A stretch of DNA of 64,000 bases from Apostichopus japonicus (lineage: Eukaryota; Echinodermata; Holothuroidea; Aspidochirotida; Stichopodidae), in contig NC_092567.1 in the NCBI RefSeq assembly GCF_037975245.1, forward strand, positions 17,412,376 to 17,476,375, given 5' to 3'. Below are positions 11,783 through 24,325 of the stretch, piece after piece. A program made the position numbers and the translations under genes. Below the pieces are notes generated by a model, which was given only the letters and a program-made list of their open reading frames with translations, searched no databases and was not told the origin of the DNA. Each line of letters begins with the position of its first letter. Positions within the stretch are counted from its first letter, which is position 1.

Positions 11783-14608
11783 GCTCCATCGGTAAATCAT
11801 TAGGTTTGTACACATGGGATCACTCAGTTCGAATCACGTTCTAGTGACTCCCCCCCCCCCTCCCTCGCCCCATAATTTCACAGTTCGGTGTCCGCTGAAG
11901 TTAATTTATTAATACGTAATGGCCGCGAGAGAGCGAAAATCCATTTACAAAGTTGTGCAGCTTACGTTCGTTGATATCACCCATCAGGACTCCGAGGTTG
12001 CAAATTGACTTACGAATAAGTCCTTTCTGACATGTATATTTTGTGCTTCAAATTTGCGAAATTCTAAAAATTGTCGCATTTGTCTTGGTCTCGCCACAAG
12101 CCCCCCTCCCCTCTCCTCCCCACCACCCTACACTCCTTGAGGTCTTTGAGAAACATCACAAAAAAAGATCTTAAAGTAATTCTTCTCTCTGGCTTACTAT
12201 GTGCTTTTAAATGGCACTATGAGAAAACTTCTCTAAAATTACCCTCCTACATGTGATTATGCTAATAATAACGTTCATCAGGCTCAACTATAGGTCCGTA
12301 CGTACCCTGTGCAGACTGATGTGCCCGCCCCATCTGTGCATGCCACCACCATGTACGTACAGATACTTCACAAGTTACAAAACACGAAGTATTGCGCCCT
12401 CTCTTAAATGGTTGATGCCACGGGCCGATCCATAACTTTTTGGTGCCCCGCCAACTAAAAATTCTTATCCTACGAGCCATCTCCCTCATCAGTGTACTTG
12501 TGAATTCTTAGAAAAGAAGGGCCCAGGCACGATGGGCTCCGAGCATACAACAAAAGAAGACCAATAAAATGTAGATGTCAATTGTGCATTTTTGAAGCAT
12601 ATTTATACTATAAATTAGGTCTTTAATTAGGTTAAAACGCAACATTGTGCTAATTAAGTCATTGAATTTGTTTGCGTTAGGTTGAAGAGTAGGGTGCGCT
12701 TGATTGGACCAAGGAGTTACAAGACCAACCAAAATAAGTGTTGGTATCAATTGTGAATAGTCTGGCAGAAAATGACGAAATGCATGTAACTGGGGTGAAG
12801 AGTTCCAGATTTTCCACAAATGCATCAAAAAGTGGGTAAAAATATGAAAAAAATAAGAAAGGAAAAAAAGGCGCTGACAGAAGGCGACCCAGTAAATATA
12901 ATTATAATATGATACTTCCTTCCGCCCCTCTTCAGTGTACTGCCCAGTGCTATGATTGTACTAAGACAGGTGTAACCACAATTTCCACGCATTCTTACAT
13001 AATATGATAGCCTACTGTGCGTCTATCTGACGCTATTGGATCTGTATCTGCTTTCGTAATCAAAAATTATATTAGCTTAGAAAAATACATGATTCCTTAT
13101 AAGCAAAAGTGGTGTAATCCCCCACCCAAATGGAAAAACTTCCCGCTCAATGCGTAGGAAGAAACCCCAGTTTATAAGGGTTTGTTTTCAAGGCTGCCGA
13201 GTTTTACATGAGGCTGTAAATAAACTCAAATGGTACTTTAGATTGCGTGTCCTTAACATGAGGACATCGATAATCCTTCTTTTATGTTTGTTCAATTCAG
13301 CTGACGGGGAATAAACAGCTTATTGTAAGTCTTCAGATGGGGTAAGAATGAACTCTTCGATTATGAAGAGCATGGGATTGTGATCTGGAATAGTCCGAGA
13401 GCAATATACTCAGAAACATTACAGTTAACTTTAATGCTCCCTGGGTGAAATAAAAATTACGAATTTCGTGATAGTTGCAGAGGGGAAAGCACAAGATTTG
13501 ACGATATGGATCATACTACTCTCTAATAGAATATCAGTAAACAACATTGAGTTCAGAAAAATACTAAATAACAACATGATTTATAAATTGTATTTCAATC
13601 TATTATTAATTTATTATCTTAGTTAATATTTACTGTGAAATTGATATAAATATTTGTCTATCTCCGAGTAATAAATTTCAATATTTTATACAGCCCCACA
13701 GCAGAATAGAACAGTCCTATTTTGTCAAGTCAATAATTATGTTAATAAGTTCATCCGTGCAATTTACAATTGCCAGCATACATATCGTGTGTACGTACGT
13801 ACGCTCGTACGCACGCACACGAAGGTAATTCACCTTGCATAGGCCACCAAGCCCCGTTTGGACAGAACTGGTCTGTGAGATTGGCTACTTAGCAAGGATT
13901 TTGGTAGGGATGCACAACCTGGATGGTCTACACATGATCCATTTCTATAAAGCAAAGGAATCAGCCATCACTGCCGCTCGCCAAATAAGCTATTTTCGTA
14001 AGTAAACCCACCCTTCACGTTCGTACCAACCCTCTCGTCATCAGCTGACTTGTATAAAGTTTATCTGTGTAGCCTATTAATTGTAGCCAGTTCAACGTCC
14101 ACACTTTCAAGGTTTCTTCGTGTGCATTACAATACCCTCAATTTTATGTTTGAAAAAACCTTGAACTCGGCCACATTCTCAGGCCATGGCCACTCTAGTT
14201 ATTATTCCACATTTGACCATGAAGCTGTGAAAAGCAAACCGCAGCTATTAGGTCTAAGTTGGGATTGAACCAAATACTGACAATAGCCTAAGTTAGGTAC
14301 GCACGTTACTCTGAGGCAGAGTGGAGGGAAGAATAACATAACGTTGTTAGGCTACGCAGGTAATAAAATTAAAGCGTGTACGCTACTATACGACTACGAC
14401 AGTACGAGTTTTGAAGTGTGTTAATTATCCAGAATTATCCAGAATTCACTTGTTGTTGTGTGCTATAGCTATGAGTAATACTGAATAGTTAAACTTGAGG
14501 AAAGGACCACCTTATAAGAAGTGAAAATATCATGCAAGGGATATATTATTCTTAAAGATTCATGCTACTGTGTGGGATCGTTAACAGTATTTGGTTACCT
14601 TTTTACAG
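11783..14608. other. no gene recognised; alternating GTAC/GCAC tract
   Basis: AT-rich DNA with a C-tract at 11849-11864. Near 13785-13822 an alternating purine-pyrimidine stretch built from GTACGTACG and GCACGCACAC forms an imperfect palindrome with Z-DNA potential. No exon is supported. Confidence 0.5.
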
Positions 14609-14734
14609 GAAAAGGAGTTTTAGTGATCAAACTTGGGTGGTGCTAACCAAGGAGGTGGAAGTTTCTGAAGTTGGTGTGGCTGAAAGCTAGGCTGTACTGT
14701 ACTTGAGAGAGAAGTCAGAAGCCAATGATGGCTG
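14609..14734 (+). other. candidate 5' exon of an unidentified gene
   Basis: A 126-bp segment is bounded by an acceptor-like site (CCTTTTTACAG) and a strong donor (GTAAGG). It ends in ATGATGGCTG just before the donor; the second ATG has A at -3 and G at +4. The upstream part has stops in all frames, so if real it is mostly 5' untranslated sequence and codes only the first few residues (Met-Ala-). I could not identify a following coding exon, so a non-coding transcript or chance is equally possible. Confidence 0.22.
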
Positions 14735-17394
14735 GTAAGGACAATATTTCTTTCTTCTTCCTTTATTTAGTTTACAATTGTACATAATGATTGTATTTAA
14801 TATTTCAACTGCAAAAACTGAAATAAAGAGTTTACTTGGTATCTAGCAAATTTTGTTTGTCTTTCAATCTGTTGTGTTCTTTATTCAGTCATTTACTTAT
14901 AAAATGTGAGAATTGTAAACATGAGCATATATGTATATCATATACATAAATTGGGTACCATGGTGTTACTCGATCTCATGATGTAATTAATATATATTCC
15001 TTTTTCCATGACATACAGTAATAGGTAACATTTATGTTTTGACTCCTACTAGGAAGTTGAATAGCAATTCTTGTTCATTTGGGGGGGGGGGGGGGGGGTG
15101 ACTACCAAAAGTTCTTCTAGTTTGCTCCTGTTGCAGTCTTCATGGGCCAAAAACTTTAGTTATTCCAGTACATCTGTCAGACTTTAAATCAATGACAAGC
15201 ATTCATTCAAATCGTAAGAGTTTGACACAACAAACTGTTGCCCTCATCGTATATGCATCCTGTCCATCTGGTGAGAATCTGGATATGCTTTGCCCCCACC
15301 CCCCCCCCCCCCAAAAAAAATCTGATATGGGAACCTTTTCCTCTAACTTTTTCACATTCCTAAGTACTGTTAGCAGCATTCAGAAGGAAGCCTCAATACC
15401 TGAACAATTATAAAATGCTCCGAGATTGTTTTTCAATACCAATATAATGGCAGAAGATCATCAAATGTATATCTTATCATATCTGCTCTGTAAGATTCTT
15501 AGGTACAGTAGTTCATGGATTGTAATAAGCTGACACTTGGAATATCTATACCATTTCCAACTTGCTAAAATGTCACATAATTTGTATTGTTGTTGCAATA
15601 TGATGTGAGTAGCCCTCAGTAGGGGATTTCTGTGTATATCCATGTTGATTTTTTCCTAAGTGAAAACACATTTGTGTTCACCAGGGCTATGATAGACCTA
15701 ACCGTTACAACGAAGCGTTTATTGCCAAACGACTCATGTTTGTTCTTCTTTGGCTTGTACAGTAGGTGCCTGTGTGCACTGCTTTGTTCAAACAAATGAG
15801 TACTTAAGGGATTGATACGATTGTTCGGAAATGAACAAAATATTTGGGAAGTTTTAAAATGCAATACAATATGTGAACAAATATTTTACAAGTGTTAAAC
15901 CACTTGAACATTGTGGCACTTGAATTTCATTTTAGCACTTGTGGAAAGCAGTTATATGACAGTACTATTCCTTCAAATATAGTCATCTCTGCTATAGATA
16001 TATGAACTTACCATGTGCATGGTTTAGAATATTTATATGTTCTTGGATTGAATGATATTATAAAGACACGACTCCACTCGTGTAGTCACCACTCATAGGG
16101 CCACATTCACTCGACTCTCAGGGTAAGAGTTGCCCCTGAACACGTAATGTTTGAAATGCATTGGTTTGTTTTCAATCTTTGAAATGATGAGTGACTTACA
16201 GTAGTATTTAAAGTCAATAGTATTATTCCCCCTTCCCCACCCCCCACCCCCTCCCCAATACAATACCTCCCGCAAAGTTAAGCACTGTGTGTAATACTGA
16301 AAATTGCTAGGTAATAAGTTTGCACACATTTGGGACTGATCAACAAGACAAACACAAGTCAGGTGTGAAGAATGACTCTGTGGTAATATCAGTAAAATGT
16401 TTCTTGTAATATGAGTATTAGTGACCATTATTGGACATTCTAGCATATAGCAATACAGAGGACATTCAACTGAACAGTACAGTATGTATGCAGCAACGAC
16501 TCATCTTGTTTATAAATGTTTTTGTATTGGTCAGTTACCTGAGTAGGTGCGTACTCACAATGCAATTATTGAAACGGAACTTACCTGTAGCCGAAATAGA
16601 TTTAATCCAGAAGAAGATTCATATTTGACAGATACGAAAGAGGAACATATTCTAAGCAGTCTGGTGAAATTTGTATCCAATTCGTACAATGGGTGGGTGT
16701 TCTTGTGATATTGATAACTGAAATTGCCCACAGTTTTATACCGGGGTATAAGTGAACTTGAGGCAAGCAGGAGTGATGTCATAGTAGTACATTGACAGCA
16801 ATATGTCTTGTTTTAACTCTATTTTGTACGTCCATCTTGTAAACCTGGGATCGGATAGGGTTCGAACTTTTGACCAGCCGTTTGCTTGAAAATGTTACTT
16901 TTACAGTAGAAATTGACTGCAAATGTCACCAGGATGCTTAAAGAGTATTGTTTCCTCGTTTATTTGTTATATGTAAGTACATTTCTCTGGACAATCCTGT
17001 TTTTAAGCGTAATGCAACTCTTCCTGATATAATGAGAATTTAATTGGATTTATTTACTGGCTAAAATTTATGCCGGTAGATTTTGCCGTTTGCCAGTAGA
17101 AAAAATAGGAACAAAATGGGCACTGGGAAATTTTCTTTCCAATAGACCTCTAAGAACTTTACATACGTTTGTAAGGTACAGTTAAGTCAGTAAGCAATTG
17201 TCAGTAAAGGATTCATCGGCATGATTTCCATACCAAACAAAAGCCCTGTATTTCTGCTAATTATCAGTGCTCAAGTATTTTATGGTGCTGCTCTCAAAAG
17301 CCTGTACTGTAGTAACTAATTGTGTGTTGCCATTCAGGAAATCTTCAGTGCCAGTAGATTTTTTTTTTTAAAGGTAGTCAGTATATGCCCCAAA
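14735..17394. other. no gene recognised; poly-G and poly-C tracts
   Basis: Contains an 18-base G run at 15081-15098, a C run near 15299-15312 and a C-rich tract near 16228-16258. No exon or shared repeat was seen. Confidence 0.5.
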
Positions 17395-17625
17395 TTATAG
17401 CATGCTATAATTGCTATCAGTTTTTCAAAAAGTACTTTCCTGGAGGTCTTTACTCTCCAAATTGTTCTCAGACAGTTTTAAGGAACACATGGCAAGATGA
17501 CTGATGTCCCAGTGAGGAAATTTTCCTCCAAAGTTGTACATAATTAAAACAGTTTAAGAATTTCGACCAAAGGTGACCATATTTGAATATCTAGTATATT
17601 TGGGCCAATGCAGCATACCTTTAAT
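17395..17625 (+). repeat. dispersed repeat Y, copy 1
   Basis: About 220 bp align by eye with 57108-57322 in the same orientation. Shared landmarks include AGTACTTTCCTGGAGGTCTT, GTCCCAGTGAGGAAA, AAAACAGTTT, AAGGTGACCATATTTGAATA and CATACCTTTAAT. There is no coding frame. Similarity is high enough to be unmistakable, but both copies carry indels. Confidence 0.75.
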
Positions 17626-20043
17626 TAATATATGTTGATGGTAATAATTTTGTCATAAATGGACAAAAAGTGGCGGTGCGAAGCTTTGATCCATAACTTT
17701 TGAGTAGGAATTAGTAAATAGATTCATAAAGAAATTTAATCTTTGATTGTTCATAGGTTAATTGAAAGGCATCTTGTTTTTCTTTCCATATCCAACTAAT
17801 CTGAAATTTTCCAAAGATTCACCAACATGCTATAGACTGGAGTACTGCTGTACACAACCTAGTCTACTTTAGTACACTGGATGGTTTTTTATTCGAAAGC
17901 AGGAAAAAAAAAGTAATCTTGACAAAGATTCAATGTCCAGCATTAAATTAAAGTAAATTCAGTATGTATCATAATCAATGGCTATATTAATGTTCTGTAA
18001 TGTAATATGAAAGTAAAGAGTTATTAATAATAAGATGTTTTTGTTAATAAAACGTACTTGTGGCCATCTCATTATTTTTATATTTTTCATTACCCTCTGT
18101 AACAAATTTACAGCATGTAAAAAACAGTTCAATATCTTATAATGCAATGCGACTTTATTACTGTAATTTCATAATGAAACTTGATAGATTATCTGCTGGT
18201 ATCATTGTATCATGTGTTGAAAACCGTCAAGTTCAGGCGAGGTTTTGGCAAGATTTTCAATACGCTGTGTGTCACAAGCAAGGGAAAAAAAAAGATTTGT
18301 TGTCAAAGTTACGTGATTCGGGTAGGCCCTCTAGTCAAACATATATTGCCTTAACAATACCAACAAAAAAAAAAAAAAAAAAATTTGAGTGGTTTTACAC
18401 GAGTGGCTAACAATCCAAAATAACAAGTGTACTTTGTATGCCCTTAGACTGTTTAATTTGCTTTATTGGGAAATGATATGATTTGAGTATCCCAAATTGG
18501 GTATTTCAACTGATTTCAAATTTTAAGGGTTAAACTCAACAAGGGTGGAAGGTACTGTACTACTATTAAAAATAGATGTACATACTGTCAGTACTGTAGG
18601 TCGCAAGAAATGGCCACCTGAGCACTGCTAATTACAAAACTGTCAAGTTTCTCAATGTATTCCGAACTTAACAGATTCCAAAACATGTTTCTTTTAAAGG
18701 AAAATGAAATTGGCTAGAGGGGAGGGGGGAGATCGGGAAGGGGGCAGGAGAGTGATGCCCAGGGAAATTGACAGAAGAAACTTCAAAGGTAAAAGTCAGT
18801 ACCAGTCACAAAAGTTGAGAAAACTTTGAGGCGATCAATTCTGGTCGGGATTTAGGATGGCAAGATCTACCTTCGTCAGTGAGGCTAAAATTTGAACACC
18901 CAGTCTCGAGTAAATTTTAAGCTCTGCCTACCAATGACAACTCTGGAATTTTAATTTTAACATAGTATCGATGAAAATACTGATAATAGTAGGCAGTTTT
19001 TTATAAACACTGTATAAAAAGGTTTTCAGTATAGTTATGTATTATATAGAGTATTACAAAAGTATGTATATCTTGTACGCTTCCATCCATATCTCTTTTA
19101 CTGTACTGCAGTTGACCAGCCAAGACTCAGTGCACACTTTGTAATTGTATATTTTGTTTGCCAAGGAGACTACCACCGCCCCACCCCCTTCCCTCCCTCC
19201 CCCACCCTTCTGCCCTTTTCATATTCCTGCTTCATATGTCTTATTCCCTCGCAAAACTTCATAAAGGTTGTTAGATTTCAGAGTACTTAAAAGACATGTT
19301 GAATTCATGAGTACTGTATTGATTAGAATATGCTACACTGTTCAACATTTACTAGTAGTTTCCTTCCAGATGTTACTTTTCACAGGATTTGGTGCTTCTG
19401 GCTATACAGTATAATGAATAACTCTTTCTTTTATAAATTACAATCTTGAATGAACAGATCTGTTTCCTACATGGCTTTGTCATCATACACTAGTGTGTGT
19501 GTGTGTGTAACTCCAGATGTCTATAGCAATGTGTGATTAGATCTTTTACAGTTAACAATGCAGACATTGTGAATAAACTATATCAATGATAATCCCTGGC
19601 ACTGAAATACTTTACTCTTTCTAACTACTATTCTGATATATTCTATTTAGGCAAACTTGTAAAAATATACAGAACATTGAACACCACCCCTTATCACATT
19701 TTGTAGATCTACGATACAGTTGTACTGTAAACCTGGTGCATTTCCCATAACAGTAAAACTGCCTTTCATTTTTCGTCTTCTCATTATTATAACTCTTGCC
19801 GAAGTATAGATAAAAGTATGAATATATTTGCTCGCAGCAAACAAATGAATTCAGTGTGGCACATTATCTTAATTACTGTACATACCATATATACAGCTGT
19901 GGTGACGACAAAATTGACGCCTTCACCCTAGATGGTAGGCTATGCAGATTTTGCAGGTGAACCGTACGATAGGCCCTGCATGGCACTGTACAATACAAAT
20001 GTGTGCCGTGAAAGTTGTAGTATAGGTTGACTATGCACTACGG
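17626..20043. other. no gene recognised; poly-A run
   Basis: Contains an A run at about 18363-18382, a C-rich patch near 19175-19207 and a short GT run near 19494-19508. No gene was seen. Confidence 0.5.
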
Positions 20044-20856
20044 TTAAAGCAGCATTTTGCGTCCTCGACTATGATATTTCTCAACCTCACTGACTCCACT
20101 ATGCCATAACGACATACATAACTAGCTTATCTATTTATATTTTACTTCAAATGGTGGCATAAAAGTCGAAAAAATTGCAACTTTCAACTTTGTTGTTCTC
20201 CAAGATATTTTCCGTTGGGAACCCAATAAACCTCGCCCATAATATGAATATTTAAACACTACGAACGTCATTGACAGATATGTAATATAACACCACACTT
20301 GACTTGTGTACAGTCTATATGGCAGTTGTACCAGGGAGTTGCATAACAACTCCCAACGCGAAGTCTTGAATCTATTTTTAGCAACGGCTCATAACTAAAC
20401 CTGCATCTCTGATTGGTTGAATTCAAACTAGTGGGTTTGGGAACTGAATGCGATTTAATTTTGTACGTGGAATACTCGCCAATTAAAGTTTTTGGCAGGG
20501 AAAAACTTGGCTAATATCTTAATTTGCTGTTTTGTGATTTGATGTATGTAAAAAACTTGATGGACATGTCAAAAAAAGTAGAAAACGGCGACTAAACGCA
20601 AAATGCTCATGAATAAACATACTATTCAATGATTGGTGGAATTCAAACTAGTGGATTTGGAGATATGAAAACTTTGTCGAGGACACTTTTACTCGTTATC
20701 GATATAAATCGTTAATTACTCGCTAATTAACGCTCTTGGTAGGGTGAAACTTGGATGGTATCTTGGTTTGCTGTTTTATGATTGATACATGTAAAAAAAT
20801 CGATGCACATGTTAAAAAGGTAGAAAAAAGCGACCCAACGCAAAATGCTGCTTTAA
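20044..20856. mobile_element. TTAA-flanked inverted-repeat element, 813 bp, non-coding
   Basis: TTAA at 20044-20047 followed by AGCAGCATTTTGCGT is mirrored exactly by ACGCAAAATGCTGCT followed by TTAA at 20838-20856. A TTAA target is typical of piggyBac-type elements, although these ends do not start with CCC. The interior holds a direct duplication: 20411-20607 and 20631-20852 share GATTGGT.GAATTCAAACTAG, TTTGCTGTTTT, a poly-A stretch and the ACGCAAAATGCT end motif. So the right end has been copied once inside the element. No transposase is encoded. Confidence 0.65.
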
Positions 20857-20885
20857 AGATGAAAGCAATGTCTCGATTTTGCACA

Positions 20886-21160
20886 GCACGGTACATTGCA
20901 ATATGGTATGTACACTATGTACAGCTACACTACACTGAAGTACATTGCAGTAGAGTACACTACAGTACAGCTACTTTACAATACAGTTCAATGAGTTCAC
21001 TATAGCACAGTACACTTCAGTACACTGCAGTGCAGTATGTACCCTATGTACAGTACTGCAATACAGTACACTACAACAAAGTACACTGCAGTACATTACA
21101 GTACAGCTACACTACAGTGAAACTACAGTAAACATACAGGACATGTACAGTACAATAGGC
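20886..21160 (+). repeat. degenerate satellite of TACAGTAC / CACTACAG words
   Basis: Nearly 270 bp are built from variants of a roughly 10-bp unit combining TACAGTACA and CTACA or CTGCA. Copies are shuffled and mutated, with short palindromes such as GTACAGTACTG. It starts about 30 bp after the TTAA element. Confidence 0.7.
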
Positions 21161-21439
21161 CTCTATGTAATTCCTTCAACCCAGTAGTGTTACAACCTTC
21201 GGTAACTTAACTCTTAGAAGCTTGTTAATCACAAATGCACAGTGCAGTTATGTATGACAGTATCTGTAGGTTTAATACGTTGGTGAGAAAAGTTACACAA
21301 AGTACAGTATATATGCCAAATTGCACAGTGTTATACTGTATCTTACACACCTATGTACATCTGAAGTCTTTCAGAGTGATCCAGTTTAAACAAGGTCTCG
21401 GTACCAAAATATTTGCTCTCTGGTTTTTGAAAATTATGA

Positions 21440-21700
21440 GTTCTTCATCTCCATGCCCTGAGAACAAACTCATTGTAAATTTTTAATGGAACTATGTTTA
21501 TTTTCCATCATAAGTCTTTGGAATAAGTTATCAGACCATCTGCAAACTTGTTCAAACCTATCAACTTTTGAGTTTACTGAAGACTAACTTTCTATGTTCT
21601 GCATTTCATTGTTGATGCTTTCCACTTTTTGAAGCACCATGGGCTGTTACTCCTTTCCTGGAGTGGCGCTATATTAATCTACAATATTATTAGTATTATT
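21440..21700 (+). mobile_element. decayed LINE (CR1/L2-like) 3' end, plus strand
   Basis: At 21512-21583 the frame reads SLWNKLSDHLQTC, then SNLSTFEFTED and a stop. This matches the conserved C-terminal 'LWN-LP--IR---s---FK' stretch of CR1/L2-type reverse transcriptase ORFs and resembles the better-preserved copy at 26269-26532. A TGG-GC-ATATTA stretch and an ATTATTAGTATTATT tail follow, as in a LINE 3' end. The rest is too decayed to read. Confidence 0.55.
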
Positions 21701-23814
21701 GTAAAAATCTGTCTTTGGTTGTCTTTTTGATCTTTTTCTTATTGATGGATCTAAAGATATGTTTATAAGTGTCAAAGGTCGAGTTCCATTTTGATCTGTC
21801 CATACTCTACATAAGTAAGAGGGTTGTGGACCTTGTGGTAAATTACCTCTCCCCCCACCTTTATGGTAACATGAATGTTATAATATAGACGATAAAAGTG
21901 GAAATAAATTAAACATTGGGCCAAATTTTAACGTTTTTTATTTTCAGGAATTCCGTCAGCTAGGATGATCAATTGGAATAAATTGCATACTTTAATTGCC
22001 ACAGTATGGTGACCTCGTGATGGAAATGTATTAAAGGACGTAATGAAAAGTGTTCAAATTTGTGAAACAAGGGTTGTCTCGTTTTTTCTTGAACAACCCT
22101 TGTGAAACACGGGGTTTATATTTTGCCGTTCCTCAAACAACTTTGTTATAACTTTCCGATATGAAGCATACAGTCTGATCATCTGATGTCATGTTTAATT
22201 GTGACTTTTGAAAGTCTGTGAAAATTTTACAATGGTAATTCCTGCTAAGAGAATTAGCCATGGTTAGGGAACTACCATTTATGTTGGTGGTTGGTACTAC
22301 AATAATGGTACCACATTGAAGTAGGGGGCCTTTGAGTATCCAAAAGTCATTTGTTTATGTTCTTTCTTTTCATAGTGGAAGACAAACAATTTTTTTTAAG
22401 TACTAAAAAATACATTACCGGCATTAAATGTCAGTATTCAAATCTTTAACAAGTTAGAACGGTGACTACAGACCTGTATACATGTACATTCAGCAAATGT
22501 CTCTGAGCAATGTTGTCATTTTGGCAAAATTTCAATGAGCAAAAAATGACACAAGCATGAAAAAAGAGATGAGAAAAGGAAAACGGACAGGGTATTAAAC
22601 ACACAATTATATATACCTGATTAGCTTTAAAATCAAGAATTGTAACCCTTAAGTACTCAGTTCATTTTAAAACTACACACCGCTGAACGAAGGCTGTGCG
22701 GTCATGTGTGGCGGGATATAGACGCATGGAAGTCAAGATATCTCCGAAACAGGAAGAAGACTCTCTGTACGGAACTTAGCTGCTTGGAAGAGATGTCAAT
22801 CACCAATTTAAGCATCCCAATCACAATGTTTTAAAAGATAATGGGTTGGGTTTTGAGCTGTAAAGTTCCTGTTTAAGGAAAACACATGTTGTAACTGTGA
22901 TATGTGTTGTAAAGTTCTGTGATATATGTGTGCACATGCACACTACATACTTACAAGTATGCATACAGTATTCAATTGCCTTGGATTGGTTCATGTTTCC
23001 TTTTGTGTAATGAAGAGCACCAATTGGTCATATTGTAATAATAAATAATAATATATTTTATTATAATAATAAAATATAATAATAATTGTCATAGTACATT
23101 ATTTTTAAAGCACTAAATACAACTATGGTGGAGCAATGATCTAAAATTTTAAACACGTAGCAAAAGGTGTTACAATTACACTAAATATTACATATTAAGA
23201 AAAAGCCAGATTCAAAAAGAGACATCTTTATTTGGACTCGAGAGCTTACGACAGAAATCAAATTTCCAATAGACGGAAGGGGCGAGTTCCAATGAACGGG
23301 ACCAAGTTTGCGCAGAGAAAGAAAAACCAAAAGATTTTGGAATAACCAAAAGATTTTTTTGTCAGCACTGCAGAGTCATCTAGATGGTCGATGGGCGGGG
23401 GGGGGGGGGCGAAAGTTCCTTGACATAAGAAGGAGAGCCTGTAGCAAGGGCACAGTAAATAATAAGAAGTGCCTGAATAAAAATAGCTCTCTCCTCTATG
23501 GGCAATGAGTGTAGTTGGTAAACTCATGGGGTTCATGTTAAAACATGTTTTATAGCTGTATATATTTATCAGTATGACCTCCTCTGACTTAAGGGTATAC
23601 AGTACTTTGTAAATTTCTGGTTTCCAGTTGGATATGATAAATGCTTTAATATCGAATTAGGGTAATTAGGATTAAAGGCAAAGTATGTCCGGAAACAGGA
23701 TTACATTTTAAAATAATATTGGTCAATAGTGGGCCGGGCTCGCAGTGTCCTTCCTATTTACTGGTTTCAAACCGCTGGACGTAACATCTGAGCTGCCCAT
23801 AGGGACAGTACAGT
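21701..23814. other. no gene recognised; two palindromic structures
   Basis: A perfect 10-bp stem (CAAGGGTTGT ... ACAACCCTTG) spans 22069-22103 with a T-rich loop. A long AT palindrome built from AATAATA and TATTTTATTAT lies at about 23036-23090. A G run lies near 23398-23409. No exon was supported. Confidence 0.5.
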
Positions 23815-24168
23815 GGGTTAGGATGTCTGCATATAATAATAATAATAATAATAAATGAGACTTATATAGCGCCAAATCAGTAGACAAAAGCCACTGCTCA
23901 AGGTGCTTTACAAAGGAAGCGAATTAATTTACAAAAGAACAAGTGAAAAGATGGGTCTTAAGTAGACTTTTGAATGTAGAATGTGATCTGGTAACTTGTT
24001 CCGGAGATAAGAACCAGAGTATTCAAAGCTTCTGTAACCATAGGTCATCAAGCGTGGTTAGATATCAGTTAGATACAGTTTGTTGGAGGAACGAAGTGTG
24101 CGAGTTGGAATATATCATGGCAAGAGAAGTTGCGACAGGTATATATACAGGCTATTCCAGATGATGAG
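23815..24168 (-). mobile_element. LINE (CR1/L2-like) 3' fragment, copy A, next to a SINE scrap
   Basis: On the minus strand this is a 5'-truncated LINE end. It holds a decayed C-terminal coding part, then a 3' region reading GGCGCTATATAAGTCTCATT, then (TTATTA)n. It aligns along its length with 26179-26533. The frame is broken by small deletions. The 22 bp at 23815-23836 (GTGGGTTAGGATGTCTGCAT) match the A-box side of the SINE at 49872, so a SINE remnant abuts the LINE tail. Confidence 0.75.
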
Positions 24169-24261
24169 CACAAAAGGTGAAAAGAAGTAGTTTATACTTA
24201 ATTCTGGAGCTGATAGGGAGCGAATGAAGTTCCTTCAGAAGTGGAAAGGTTCGGAATATAT

Positions 24262-24325
24262 GATAGAACGGGAGACTGGCCTGGGTTTGCATCCCAGTTG
24301 AGTCAGGAAGTTTTTCAGTTACAGT
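24262..24325 (+). mobile_element. SINE fragment (B-box side)
   Basis: GGGTTTGCATCCCAG followed by GTCAGGAAGTTTTTCAG matches the B-box and downstream part of the SINE copies at 49.5-50.0 kb (GGTTTCGAATCCCGG, GACTGGAAGTTTTTCAC). The A-box side is not preserved. Confidence 0.4.
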
